The translations under genes and the position numbers were made by a program. A model generated the notes under the pieces. The model had not been told where the DNA came from. It did no database searches and saw only the letters and a program-made list of their open reading frames with translations. This document shows positions 45,251-54,513 of a stretch of DNA of 64,000 nucleotides, piece by piece (within the stretch, counting starts at the first letter, position 1; every line of letters begins with the position of its first letter). This stretch comes from Herminiimonas contaminans (GTDB lineage Bacteria > Pseudomonadota > Gammaproteobacteria > Burkholderiales > Burkholderiaceae_D), in NCBI RefSeq assembly GCF_015645465.1, contig NZ_JADOEL010000010.1, forward strand, positions 1 through 64,000, read 5' to 3'.

Positions 45251-47599
45251 TTATCCCTTCAGTTTGGCGAACGCTGCCGCCATCGCGCCACCGGCTTCTG
45301 GTTGGCGGCTCTGCTGGTTCTGGTGCTGCGAGAGGCGACGGCTGTCATTACGGTCGCCGCGCTGCTCCGGTTTGCTGCCAGCGACTGGTGCCGAGTCTGA
45401 TAAACGCATTGTCAAAGCGATACGTTTACGCTTTTCATCGACTTCCAGTACTTTCACTTTAACAACTTGTCCGGCCTTGACCACGGTGTGCGGGTCTTTG
45501 ACGAAGGTGTTGGACAGGGCGGAAATATGCACCAGACCATCCTGATGTACACCGATGTCAACAAATGCGCCAAAGGCGGCGACGTTGGTGACCACGCCTT
45601 CGAGGATCATGTCCGGACGCAAGTCCTTGATTTCTTCGACGCCATCCTTGAAGGTCGCGGTGGTAAATTCCGGGCGCGGATCGCGGCCTGGTTTTTCCAG
45701 TTCTTTCAGGATGTCGGTAATGGTCGGGATACCGAACTTTTCATCTGCGTACTTGGCTGGGCTCAGCGACTTCAAGACTTTTTCATCGCCGATGATGCTT
45801 TTCACATCCTTTTTGATATCAGCCAGGATTTTTTCCACCAGCGGATAGGATTCAGGGTGGACTGCTGATGCATCCAGCGGATTCTCGCCGGACATCACGC
45901 GCAGGAAGCCTGCTGCCTGCTCAAAGGTCTTGTCGCCCAGGCGTGGTACCGCGCGCAGGTCGGCACGTGAAGTGAACATGCCTTTCATATCACGATAGCT
46001 GACTATGCTTTGCGCAACGCTGTTATTCAGGCCGGATACACGCGCCAGCAGTGGTGCAGACGCGGTGTTGACGTCGACGCCCACCGCATTCACGCAATCC
46101 TCGACTACAGCGTCCAGCGAGCGTGCCAATTGGGATTGGCCGACATCATGCTGGTATTGACCGACGCCGATGGATTTTGGATCGATCTTCACCAATTCAG
46201 CCAATGGGTCCTGTAAACGGCGTGCGATGGAGACCGCGCCACGGATGGAGACGTCCATATCCGGCAATTCGCGCGAAGCGAATTCGGATGCCGAGTACAC
46301 CGATGCGCCTGCTTCCGACACAACGATCTTGGTCAGTTTCAGTTCCGGGCGCATTTTGATCAGGTCTTGCGCCAGCTTGTCGGTTTCGCGCGAAGCAGTA
46401 CCGTTGCCGATGGAGATCAGTGCGACTTTGTGTTTCTCTGCCAGCTGCGCCAGCGTGTGCAGCGTGCCATCCCAGTCGTTACGCGGTTGATGCGGATAAA
46501 CGGTGGCGGTATCGACTACCTTGCCGGTCGCGTCAACAACTGCAACCTTGACGCCGGTACGCAAGCCCGGGTCCAGTCCCATGGTGGCGCGTGGTCCGGC
46601 AGGTGCGGCCAGCAACAAGGCTTTCAGGTTCAGTGCAAAGACATTGATCGCTTCGACTTCCGCTTTTTCGCGCAGATTGGTCATCAGCTCTGTTTCCAGA
46701 TGCATGAAAACCTTGACGCGCCAGGTCCAGCGCACGGTATCGAACAACCATTTGTCCGCCGGACGACCCTGGTTGCTGATGCCGAAGCGCGATGCGATAC
46801 GACCTTCGCATGGGTTATGCGGTGCGTCCCATTTCGGTTTTTCTTCTTCGCTGTCGAGACGCAGGTTAACGTTCAGCATCTCTTCGCGGCGACCACGGAA
46901 CATCGCCAGTGCGCGGTGCGACGGGATGGTGCCTATGGTTTCCGAGTAATCGAAGTAATCGGCGAATTTCGCGCCTGCGTCTTCCTTGCCTTCCACCACT
47001 TTGGATTCGACGATGCCGTGTTCGGTCAGATATTCACGCAATGCTTGCAGCAAGGTCGCGTCTTCCGCGAAGCGCTCCATCAGGATTTGACGGGCGCCAT
47101 CGAGTGCGGCTTTGGTATCCGCCACACCCGGATTCTCCACGCCGTCTACGGTGAAGGCGGGCTTCAGGTATTTGGCTGCTTCTTCTTCCGGATTCAGCGC
47201 CGGGTTTTCCAGCAGCGCATCGGCCAGCGGCGTGAGTCCGGCTTCGACTGCGATTTGTGCTTTGGTACGACGCTTTTGTTTGTACGGCAGGTATAAGTCT
47301 TCGAGGCGGGTTTTGTCCTCTGCGTGCATGATCGCTTCGAGCAAGGCCGGCGTCATTTTCTTTTGCTCTTCGATCGAGGCGACGATGGCGGCGCGGCGGT
47401 CTTCGAGTTCGCGCAGATAGCGCAGGCGCTCTTCCAGCAGGCGCAATTGCGTATCGTCCAGGCCGCCGGTCACTTCCTTGCGGTAGCGGGCGATAAACGG
47501 GACGGTCGCGCCTTCATCCAGCAGGGCGACAGCAGCAGCGATTTGGTTGGGTTTGGCGACGAGTTCGACGGCGAGACGTTGTTCGATTGAAGGCAGCAT
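45251..47599 (-). CDS. tex: Tex-family RNA-binding transcriptional accessory protein
   Basis: Tex is a conserved nucleic-acid-binding protein linked to transcription and, in pathogens, toxin and capsule gene expression. The 782-residue protein has the Tex N-terminal helical domain, a YqgF/RuvC-like domain (about 325-460, with [15 protein letters not shown]), a helix-hairpin-helix pair (about 490-600) and a C-terminal S1 RNA-binding domain (about 650-725, [21 protein letters not shown]). The last 50 residues are Arg/Gln/Asn-rich. Length is typical. Confidence 0.95.
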   Translation of the reverse strand: MLPSIEQRLAVELVAKPNQIAAAVALLDEGATVPFIARYRKEVTGGLDDTQLRLLEERLRYLRELEDRRAAIVASIEEQKKMTPALLEAIMHAEDKTRLEDLYLPYKQKRRTKAQIAVEAGLTPLADALLENPALNPEEEAAKYLKPAFTVDGVENPGVADTKAALDGARQILMERFAEDATLLQALREYLTEHGIVESKVVEGKEDAGAKFADYFDYSETIGTIPSHRALAMFRGRREEMLNVNLRLDSEEEKPKWDAPHNPCEGRIASRFGISNQGRPADKWLFDTVRWTWRVKVFMHLETELMTNLREKAEVEAINVFALNLKALLLAAPAGPRATMGLDPGLRTGVKVAVVDATGKVVDTATVYPHQPRNDWDGTLHTLAQLAEKHKVALISIGNGTASRETDKLAQDLIKMRPELKLTKIVVSEAGASVYSASEFASRELPDMDVSIRGAVSIARRLQDPLAELVKIDPKSIGVGQYQHDVGQSQLARSLDAVVEDCVNAVGVDVNTASAPLLARVSGLNNSVAQSIVSYRDMKGMFTSRADLRAVPRLGDKTFEQAAGFLRVMSGENPLDASAVHPESYPLVEKILADIKKDVKSIIGDEKVLKSLSPAKYADEKFGIPTITDILKELEKPGRDPRPEFTTATFKDGVEEIKDLRPDMILEGVVTNVAAFGAFVDIGVHQDGLVHISALSNTFVKDPHTVVKAGQVVKVKVLEVDEKRKRIALTMRLSDSAPVAGSKPEQRGDRNDSRRLSQHQNQQSRQPEAGGAMAAAFAKLKG

Positions 47600-47735
47600 G
47601 AATGATCAGAATGAAAAATAAGTGCAACGAGCGGTAGATGATACGCAATAAATGCGAATGCGCCAGTCTTGACAGCAGAGAAAAATATCCGCGTATAGCC
47701 GGATGTTTTCTCTCTTGCAACTGTTGCGGTGGAAT

Positions 47736-47764
47736 GCCTGCGATGCCGATGCAGCATCGCAGGC
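47736..47764 (-). terminator. Hairpin downstream of the DUF748 gene
   Basis: GCCTGCGATGC (47736-47746) pairs perfectly with GCATCGCAGGC (47754-47764), 12 bases past the stop of the minus-strand gene. There is no T-run after it in either direction, so termination may need Rho or the hairpin may protect the mRNA end. Confidence 0.45.
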
Positions 47765-47775
47765 GCGGTTGGGAT

Positions 47776-50700
47776 TTACTTCAAGGAAAAATCAACGCGG
47801 CTGGCCTTGGCGCTGGCAGTTCCTTCTTTCGCCGCACCAGCACCGGATTTGGAGGCCAGGATGAAGAGGCGGTCTTCCGGGACTTTGCCGTTTTGCAGCA
47901 GCCAGTCCTTGACCACTTGCGCGCGACGATTCGCCAATGCAGTCAGGTCATCGTCGCTGACAGTGGTATTAGTCACCATCAGTTTTTCCATTTCTTCGAC
48001 TGGCAAATCTTTTTGCAGACCGATCATATTGCGCGGTTTCGGGAATTTTTCCGCACTGTAGACGCGTTTCAGCAAGGCCGGATATTCCTGCGGTGTAATC
48101 GTCAGGCTATCGAGGTCGCCTGATTGTCCGCGCGACACCATATCTTTCAGTTTCAAGGCGCGCACTTTGCGATCTATCGATGCCTGTTTCAAGCCTTCAC
48201 GATCAGTTTCAGGGTCGCTGCGGCCGGTGATTTCGAGTTTCAGTGCAGGGCGGTCGGTCAGCATCTTAGCCATGCTCTTGAGTTTGGTTTCACCCGTGTC
48301 ATCGATATTTGAACGACCGGCTGCGAACTCCAGATTGGACAGCTCTTCGCCACCGCCAAACAACGAACCGATCAGCGCGAATGGTGCAGTCACCGCTTTG
48401 GTAATCAGGTTGACGATGACCTTGACGATGATGCCGCCTATCGAGAATTGCGGATCGTCGAGTGAGCCACCGATAGGCAGATTGATGTCGATCACGCCGT
48501 TGCGATCACGCAGCAAGGCCAGCGCAAAGTTAACCGGCAGGTCGCCTGCGGTTGAGTTCTCCACTTTGTTGCCGAGTGTCAGCTGTTCCAGGATCAGACG
48601 GTTTTGTGCGCTCAGGACGCGATCCTGGATTTTGTAGGCGACTTCAAAGGATAGCTTGCCCTTCTCGATGCCATAACCGATGTAGCGGCCTGAGTAAGGC
48701 GAGAGCGGTGCCAGTTCCATGCCGTGCACTTCGGCCTTCAGGTCCAGCGTCAAATCACCTTTCAGCGGGTTGACGCTACCGGCGATGGCGAGCGGTGCGC
48801 TGTTGACCTGGCCTTTCAGGTCGACATTTGCATTGCTATTCGGATCCGACGACAAGCCACTGACGGTGCCACCGAATTTCATCAGGTTGGCGGTGTAGTT
48901 CGGTTTGATGAAGTTATCTGTAAAGCGTATCTGTCCGCCTTGCAGCGTCAGCTTTTTAATCTTGATCGGCGGGATGTCGCTGGCCGCTTTGGTCGGTGGC
49001 GGCAATACGACCGTTTTGGACGAAGCTACCGGCGGATTCGGCGTCGCTGGTTTGGCTTCCTCGGTCACGCTTTTCTGTCCGACGGTCTCACTGCGTTTGA
49101 CGTCTTGCAGATTGATACGGCCGGTCGGGTCGATGATGATACGCGCGAAGAAGTCACTCAGCGAGACCTGGTCTATGCTCAGTGCAAATGGTGCGAGACG
49201 TACATCCATGCCACCGAAGTAGAGTGATTTCCAGCGCAGGAAATCGTTGCTGCTGAGTTTGTCGATGGTGGCGAGGTTACCTACGGTCAGGTCACCCTTG
49301 AAGCCGCCTATCAGTGCATCGCCTTTACCCTGGTCGATTTGCAGCTTGCCCTTGCCGGATACGTCGGCGCGGGTCAGCAGGATGTTGACCTGGTCCGTGA
49401 AGTAAGGCTGCAGTTGCATGATGTCTACGCTCTTGAAGTCGAGCGCGAGATCAGTGTGCAAAGGTGTCATGCCTATGCTGCCGTTGACTGCCAGCTGTCC
49501 GTTTTTGTTGACGGCTGCTTTCAGGTCGAGCTGGCCGCGCGCATTCGCCTTGGTCGAAAGGTTTTGCAGCGACAGTGTCAAAGGATCGATGGTGGTGACC
49601 GCCGCTTTGGGCAGGCTGCGGTCTTCCAGGCGCGCCGACCAGTTGCTGATGGCGATCTTGCTGATATCTACCGTGTACGGAGCATCGTTGGCTTTGCTTG
49701 CGGTTTTGGCTGGTGTGTCGGTACTGTTGGCTTTCTTCGCAGGTGCAGCGTTGCTGCGTGGTTTGCCTTGCTGCAAATCGAAACCGGCCTGGTTGGATGA
49801 CACTTCCTCAACTGTGACCGCTTTCTTGCCGGTATCGACTTCGACCTTGCTGACGGCCAGATTGAATTTTTCTATGCTGGCGTTTACCGGGCGTTCGCCT
49901 TGTGTGTCGCTATAGCGCAGCGCGGCGTTGTTGATGGCAAGTTCGCCTAATGCCAGGGTAAAGGCTGCGGGGGCTTTGCTTGCTGCTTTGGTCGGTGCGG
50001 CTGCGGTGGTCGAGTCTGCTGGCGGTGCACTGTCGGCTGTTTTTGCGACTGGCTCTGCAGGTGCAGGAACTGGTGCGGCAGGAGCGGCGGCAGGTTTATT
50101 CGCTGCTGCAGTTTTGGACGGTGTCGGTGGTGTCAGCAGATTGTCGAAGTTGAACTGGCCATTCGCATTACGCGTAATGTCCGCTTCCACGCCATTGATT
50201 TCCAGCTTGGCGATTTCAAAGCGTTCGCTCAGTACCTTGGCTTCATTCAGCGTGACGGCCAGTTCAGGCAGTTTCACTATCGATTTGTCGTTTTGATCGT
50301 TGAGCTGCAGTGCTTTCAGTTTGATGTTGCCACTGATCAGCAGGGCCGGGGCTTTTTCTTTTTCCTGGCGGAAATCGGCGGTCAGGTGCACATCGAGCTT
50401 GGCGCTTGGCAGTTTGAAGTGCGGCGTGCCGGGTACGTATTTCAGGTAATCGCTCAGGTCTACATCGTCCAGGTTAAGGTCGACCACGGCATTCACCGGA
50501 TCGGCAAACGGATGTGCTTTACCTTTGATCAGCAGGGGGGAGCCGTTGACGTTGGCGCTCAGCAGAGGCTCGACAAAGACTTCGACCTGCGATGGCAGCG
50601 ACGAGATGAACGGTACGCCCAGTTTCAGGTCGGTAATTTCATGTTTGGTTTGCGCGGTCTTGTCGTCGAGCTCGATATGTCCTTTGTCGATTTCGATATT

Positions 50701-51180
50701 GAAGGCCGAGAAGCGAGCTGGTTCCGGTGACGGTGGCTGGTTGTTGATCAGTTCGATGATGTCATCGATGTTGGTGCTGGCGGCATCCTTGCGTACCAGA
50801 TGCACATACGGTGTGTTGAGCTGGACTTGTTCGATGACAGGTGCAAAGCGCAGCAATGATTTGTACGAAACATTGACCATCAGCTTTTCAAAGCTGGCGA
50901 AGGTGACATCGCCTTCCGGCTCCATCAGTTTCATGTCATGGATGGTCAGTCGCATCGCATACGGATTGACCTCGACCTTGCCGATAGTGGTCTGGCGGTG
51001 CAGCTTTTCCGTAATGATTTGTTCTGCCTGCGACTTGATGATGCCTGGCAACGCAAAGAAGCCGAACAGGCCAAGCAGGACGATGAATGCAAGCAAACCA
51101 ATCAGGGTTCGTCGCACGGCGGGTTTGCCCGAGAATTTGCGAACGGATTGCGTCAGCTGCTCAGTGCGTAGGTTAGCCAT
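47776..51180 (-). CDS. DUF748/AsmA-like envelope protein
   Basis: A 1134-residue protein with one N-terminal membrane helix (about 25-47) and a very long periplasmic part made of repetitive beta-strand segments, the DUF748 pattern of the AsmA-like superfamily, which includes bridge-like lipid transport proteins. An Ala/Pro/Thr-rich linker (351-406) and a second Ala/Lys-rich one near 470-500 break the core. The last ~150 residues, with LKLEITGRSDPETDREGL and ANRRAQVVKDWLL, resemble an OmpA-like C-terminal domain, so it may touch peptidoglycan. A role in lipid movement to the outer membrane is plausible by family but not shown. The gene is flanked by tex and the Mrp operon. Confidence 0.82.
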   Translation of the reverse strand: MANLRTEQLTQSVRKFSGKPAVRRTLIGLLAFIVLLGLFGFFALPGIIKSQAEQIITEKLHRQTTIGKVEVNPYAMRLTIHDMKLMEPEGDVTFASFEKLMVNVSYKSLLRFAPVIEQVQLNTPYVHLVRKDAASTNIDDIIELINNQPPSPEPARFSAFNIEIDKGHIELDDKTAQTKHEITDLKLGVPFISSLPSQVEVFVEPLLSANVNGSPLLIKGKAHPFADPVNAVVDLNLDDVDLSDYLKYVPGTPHFKLPSAKLDVHLTADFRQEKEKAPALLISGNIKLKALQLNDQNDKSIVKLPELAVTLNEAKVLSERFEIAKLEINGVEADITRNANGQFNFDNLLTPPTPSKTAAANKPAAAPAAPVPAPAEPVAKTADSAPPADSTTAAAPTKAASKAPAAFTLALGELAINNAALRYSDTQGERPVNASIEKFNLAVSKVEVDTGKKAVTVEEVSSNQAGFDLQQGKPRSNAAPAKKANSTDTPAKTASKANDAPYTVDISKIAISNWSARLEDRSLPKAAVTTIDPLTLSLQNLSTKANARGQLDLKAAVNKNGQLAVNGSIGMTPLHTDLALDFKSVDIMQLQPYFTDQVNILLTRADVSGKGKLQIDQGKGDALIGGFKGDLTVGNLATIDKLSSNDFLRWKSLYFGGMDVRLAPFALSIDQVSLSDFFARIIIDPTGRINLQDVKRSETVGQKSVTEEAKPATPNPPVASSKTVVLPPPTKAASDIPPIKIKKLTLQGGQIRFTDNFIKPNYTANLMKFGGTVSGLSSDPNSNANVDLKGQVNSAPLAIAGSVNPLKGDLTLDLKAEVHGMELAPLSPYSGRYIGYGIEKGKLSFEVAYKIQDRVLSAQNRLILEQLTLGNKVENSTAGDLPVNFALALLRDRNGVIDINLPIGGSLDDPQFSIGGIIVKVIVNLITKAVTAPFALIGSLFGGGEELSNLEFAAGRSNIDDTGETKLKSMAKMLTDRPALKLEITGRSDPETDREGLKQASIDRKVRALKLKDMVSRGQSGDLDSLTITPQEYPALLKRVYSAEKFPKPRNMIGLQKDLPVEEMEKLMVTNTTVSDDDLTALANRRAQVVKDWLLQNGKVPEDRLFILASKSGAGAAKEGTASAKASRVDFSLK

Positions 51181-51363
51181 GGGAGTTCAGCATAAGCCGG
51201 GAGTGAGGGTGAGTTAATTCTACCAGCGGCCGTAGAGCAATGTTGCTGATTTGAATACGTAATTATGTGAGTTTATGCAAACGTCGAGGTGCTGCCAAAA
51301 CGGCGTTAAAACCGCGTTAACACTGGGTATTGACAACTGTAAAGCAGCAAAGGAGGCGGGTCG

Positions 51364-51384
51364 CCGGGTGCAGTGCGCACCCGG
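51364..51384 (-). terminator. GC hairpin at the end of the Mrp operon
   Basis: CCGGGTGC (51364-51371) pairs with GCACCCGG (51377-51384), 11 bases past the mrpG stop. The T content downstream on the minus strand is low, so this is a weak candidate. Confidence 0.4.
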
Positions 51385-51394
51385 GCGGGAGGAC

Positions 51395-51769
51395 TTACTC
51401 TTTTTCCGGGAAGGTGTAGACCGCTCCGGCATCGGCTCCGGCATTGCGCTTGCCCGCGCGCAGGTCGCGGTAGACGGCGGCGCGCATGATGAGCATGGCG
51501 ACCACCGGTGCCGTCATCAGGATGAAGGCAGAGATGATGAGTTCATGGATCACCAGGCGCGATTGCAGCACGGTGAAGTACAGCATGGACGCCAGCAACA
51601 GGCAGCCAGCGCCCAGCGTCACCGTAATGGCTGGGCCATGTATGCGTTGGTAAAAGCTGGGCAGGCGCAGCAGGCCGAGTGCGCCGATCAGGATGACAGC
51701 GCCGCCTACGATCAGCAATATCGCCACCGGCAGTGCGGCCCAGGCTGGCAAGGTTTCAAATCCGCTCAT
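51395..51769 (-). CDS. mrpG: Cation/proton antiporter subunit G
   Basis: MrpG/PhaG is a small membrane subunit of the multisubunit Na+(K+)/H+ antiporter. The 124-residue protein has three hydrophobic segments and the family stretch LGLLRLPSFYQRIHGPAITVTLGAG. Its start overlaps the mrpF stop by four bases. The last 20 residues are hydrophilic. Confidence 0.92.
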   Translation of the reverse strand: MSGFETLPAWAALPVAILLIVGGAVILIGALGLLRLPSFYQRIHGPAITVTLGAGCLLLASMLYFTVLQSRLVIHELIISAFILMTAPVVAMLIMRAAVYRDLRAGKRNAGADAGAVYTFPEKE

Positions 51770-52044
51770 TCTATGATCTCCCCGCGCATCAGGAATTTGG
51801 TCAGGGCGATGGTCGAGACAAAGCCCAGCAGGGCTATCATCATCGCCGCTTCAAAGTAAATCAGGTCGCCGAAGCGTATGCCCAGCATCAGGGCCAGCAA
51901 CATCGCGCACATCCACAAAGTGTCCAGCGCAAGCACGCGGTCATGCGCGGTCGGGCCTATCAGCAAGCGTATCGTGCAGCACAGCATCGCCAGGATGATG
52001 CAGAGGAAGGCGAACTTGACCGACAGTTCCAGCAATAGCGTCAT
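51766..52044 (-). CDS. mrpF: Cation/proton antiporter subunit F
   Basis: A 92-residue protein with three membrane helices and the MrpF core RLLIGPTAHDRVLALDTL, which includes a conserved Asp. It lies 11 bases after mrpE and overlaps mrpG by four bases. Confidence 0.93.
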   Translation of the reverse strand: MTLLLELSVKFAFLCIILAMLCCTIRLLIGPTAHDRVLALDTLWMCAMLLALMLGIRFGDLIYFEAAMMIALLGFVSTIALTKFLMRGEIIE

Positions 52045-52055
52045 GTCATATTCTC

Positions 52056-52547
52056 CTATTCAAAAACTTCTATCAGCGGACGCTCATACTGCGTCTTGAT
52101 GGTATCTATCCACCACTGTTCGTCGTGCAAGTCGAACACGTGCAGCGCGAGCTCATGGGTGTCCGGCAAGATCTCTACCCAGACGGTACCCGGCGTCGAA
52201 TTGATCAGGCAGGACAGCAGCGCGAGGCCGTAAGGATTACGGATATCCAGCGGGATGCGTATGAATTGCGAATTCAGTTTGTTACGCGGTGTGAACAAAA
52301 TCAGGCGGCTCACGTTGATACAGGAGCGCACGATTTCTATCAGCGCCATGGCGAGCAAACGGAACAGGGTCAGCGGCTTGGAGATGCGCGGGAAACCCAG
52401 CGGTTGTAAAGGCTGCGTCAGGACCGGAATGACGATCGCCAGGATCGCGCCCAGCAGCAGCGTCGATGCTTCCAGGCTTTCATTCAGCAGCAGCCAGAAC
52501 AGGAACAAGATGCAGGACATCAGCGGTGAGGGTAGCCAGCGCTTCAT
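52056..52547 (-). CDS. mrpE: Cation/proton antiporter subunit E
   Basis: A 163-residue membrane protein with N-terminal hydrophobic segments and the MrpE signature in the soluble half, NPYGLALLSCLINSTPGTVWVE and then LHVFDLHDEQWW. It is coupled to mrpD by a four-base overlap. Confidence 0.92.
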   Translation of the reverse strand: MKRWLPSPLMSCILFLFWLLLNESLEASTLLLGAILAIVIPVLTQPLQPLGFPRISKPLTLFRLLAMALIEIVRSCINVSRLILFTPRNKLNSQFIRIPLDIRNPYGLALLSCLINSTPGTVWVEILPDTHELALHVFDLHDEQWWIDTIKTQYERPLIEVFE

Positions 52548-54172
52548 GGGCGACCTCCGGAAACAGAAGCATTCGGCACCGCAGGCTCGGAAATAACCCG
52601 GTCTATATATTGCGATGGTTTATGCAAATCATTGCTGGTGCGTTCCAGGTAAGCGAATACCGGCCCGGCTTGTACCGTCAGGATCACGCACAGCAGGAGC
52701 AGTGCGCTGATAGGCAGGACTTCACTCAAGTGCAGGCGTGGCGAAGCAATCGCGCCGGAGGCCCAGAAAGTACGTACGCCAAAGCGCATCAGTGAAATAA
52801 TTGCGGCAAGGCCGGACAGCACGATCAGCGTCATCAGGGCCCAGGTAGTCGAGCTGATGAGGATGTTGCTGGCGTCCGGATGCAGCAGTGCGTGGAATAG
52901 GCCGAATTTGGCGACAAAGCCGGACAGTGGCGGCAAACCGGCGATGATTAGCGCGCAACCAGCGAAGGCAAGACCGAGGAAAGCCAGTGCGCCCGGGATG
53001 CCGACACCGGCAGTTTCTTCCGGCTTCTCTTCAATCGCAAACGCTTCCATGGTCAGCGCCAGCATATTGGCACCGGGCGAACGTATGCGCTCCACCAGTT
53101 CGATCAACAGCACGAAGGCTGCCATCGCCATGGTCGAGCCGAGCAGGTAATACAAGCCTGCTGTTACCAGCGAAGCCTGGCCGTAACCGATCACGGCCAG
53201 CAGCGTGCCAGACGAAACAATCGCGCCGTAACCGGCCATGCGTCCCAGGCCTTCACTGGCCAGCATGCCCGCCGCACCAAAGACGATGGTCGCCATGCCG
53301 CCCCACAGCAGCGCGTCATAGCCATAACCTGCTACCGCACCGGCGTCCGGCGAGAAGATCAGCAACCACAAACGCAGGATGACGTAAGCACCGACTTTGG
53401 TCATCAGTACCAGCATCGCAGCGACTGGTGGCGAGGCTGCGGAGTAAGTCGTTGGCAGCCAGAAACCGAGTGGCCACATTGCGCTCTTCACGAGGAAGGC
53501 GATGGCGAGTACCGCGATACCTATCTTCAGGAACACCAGATCATTTGCATCGACCTGCGGTATGCGTGCGGCGAGATCGGCCATGTTCAGCGTGCCGGTG
53601 CTGGCGTAGATCAGCGCGACACCGATCAGGAACAACAACGAGGCTGCCAGGTTGATGGCGATGTATTGCATGCCAGCGCGTATGCGTGCCGTGTTGTAGC
53701 CGTGCAGTACCAGGCCGTAGGAAGCGGCCAGCATGACTTCGAAGAACACGAACAGATTGAACAGATCGTGTGTCAGGAATGCACCGTTAATCCCCATCAG
53801 CAGGAATTGGAACAGGGTGTGGAAATGCACGCCGATGCGGCTCCAGCGCATCATCGAATACAGCAAGGCAGCAGTTGCGAGGATTGCCGTCAGCAAGAGC
53901 ATCATTGCCGCCAGGCGATCCGCGACCAGTGCGATGCCGAACGGTGCCGACCAGTTGGCGGCCAGGTAGACGCCTATGCCATCCATCCAGTCGCCGTTGT
54001 CGGTCAGCCGGATCAGTACGATGGCAAGTGCGAGTTGCAGCAAGACCGAAGTCAGGTTCACGAAGAACTTGAATTGATGTCGGCTTTCATTCACCAGTAT
54101 CAGCAGCGCACCGCACAGCAGCGGCAACAGTACCGGCAGGACGATCAAATGTTGTATCCACTCCAGCTTCAT
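52544..54172 (-). CDS. mrpD: Cation/proton antiporter subunit D
   Basis: MrpD resembles the proton-pumping subunits NuoL/M/N of complex I. The 542-residue protein has about 14 membrane helices, the conserved Lys/Glu helices and KSAMWPLGFWLPTTYSAASPPVAAM, a hallmark of the family. The ATG at 54172 overlaps the mrpC stop (TGATG); the TTG one codon earlier is not used. Confidence 0.94.
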   Translation of the reverse strand: MKLEWIQHLIVLPVLLPLLCGALLILVNESRHQFKFFVNLTSVLLQLALAIVLIRLTDNGDWMDGIGVYLAANWSAPFGIALVADRLAAMMLLLTAILATAALLYSMMRWSRIGVHFHTLFQFLLMGINGAFLTHDLFNLFVFFEVMLAASYGLVLHGYNTARIRAGMQYIAINLAASLLFLIGVALIYASTGTLNMADLAARIPQVDANDLVFLKIGIAVLAIAFLVKSAMWPLGFWLPTTYSAASPPVAAMLVLMTKVGAYVILRLWLLIFSPDAGAVAGYGYDALLWGGMATIVFGAAGMLASEGLGRMAGYGAIVSSGTLLAVIGYGQASLVTAGLYYLLGSTMAMAAFVLLIELVERIRSPGANMLALTMEAFAIEEKPEETAGVGIPGALAFLGLAFAGCALIIAGLPPLSGFVAKFGLFHALLHPDASNILISSTTWALMTLIVLSGLAAIISLMRFGVRTFWASGAIASPRLHLSEVLPISALLLLCVILTVQAGPVFAYLERTSNDLHKPSQYIDRVISEPAVPNASVSGGRP

Positions 54173-54513
54173 CAATCGGTCTCCTCGCCGTCTACGTGAT
54201 CGGTGCCGGTCAGGCCGCGCGAACCGATCATGACAACCAGGTACAGAGCCGTGGTAGCAAAGCCGATCACGATCGCGGTCAGCACCAGTGCCTGCGGCAC
54301 CGGATCAGTGAACTGCGCCGGATCAGGAATGGCGTCACCCAGGGTCAGCGGTGGGCGATTCACCCACAGGCGACCCATGATGAAGATGAAGAGATTGACT
54401 GCATAAGACATCAGCATCAGGCCGGTCAACACCTGGAAACTACGCGGACGCAGGATGAGCCAGATGCCGGAGCCAAACAGAACACCGATGGCGAGAGAGA
54501 TAACAATTTCCAT
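54172..54513 (-). CDS. mrpC: Cation/proton antiporter subunit C
   Basis: A 113-residue protein similar to complex I subunit NuoK, with three membrane helices and GLMLMSYAVNLFIFIMG and DPVPQALVLTAIVIGFATTA, typical of MrpC. It overlaps its neighbours at both ends (TGATG), so the operon is tightly coupled. Confidence 0.94.
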   Translation of the reverse strand: MEIVISLAIGVLFGSGIWLILRPRSFQVLTGLMLMSYAVNLFIFIMGRLWVNRPPLTLGDAIPDPAQFTDPVPQALVLTAIVIGFATTALYLVVMIGSRGLTGTDHVDGEETD

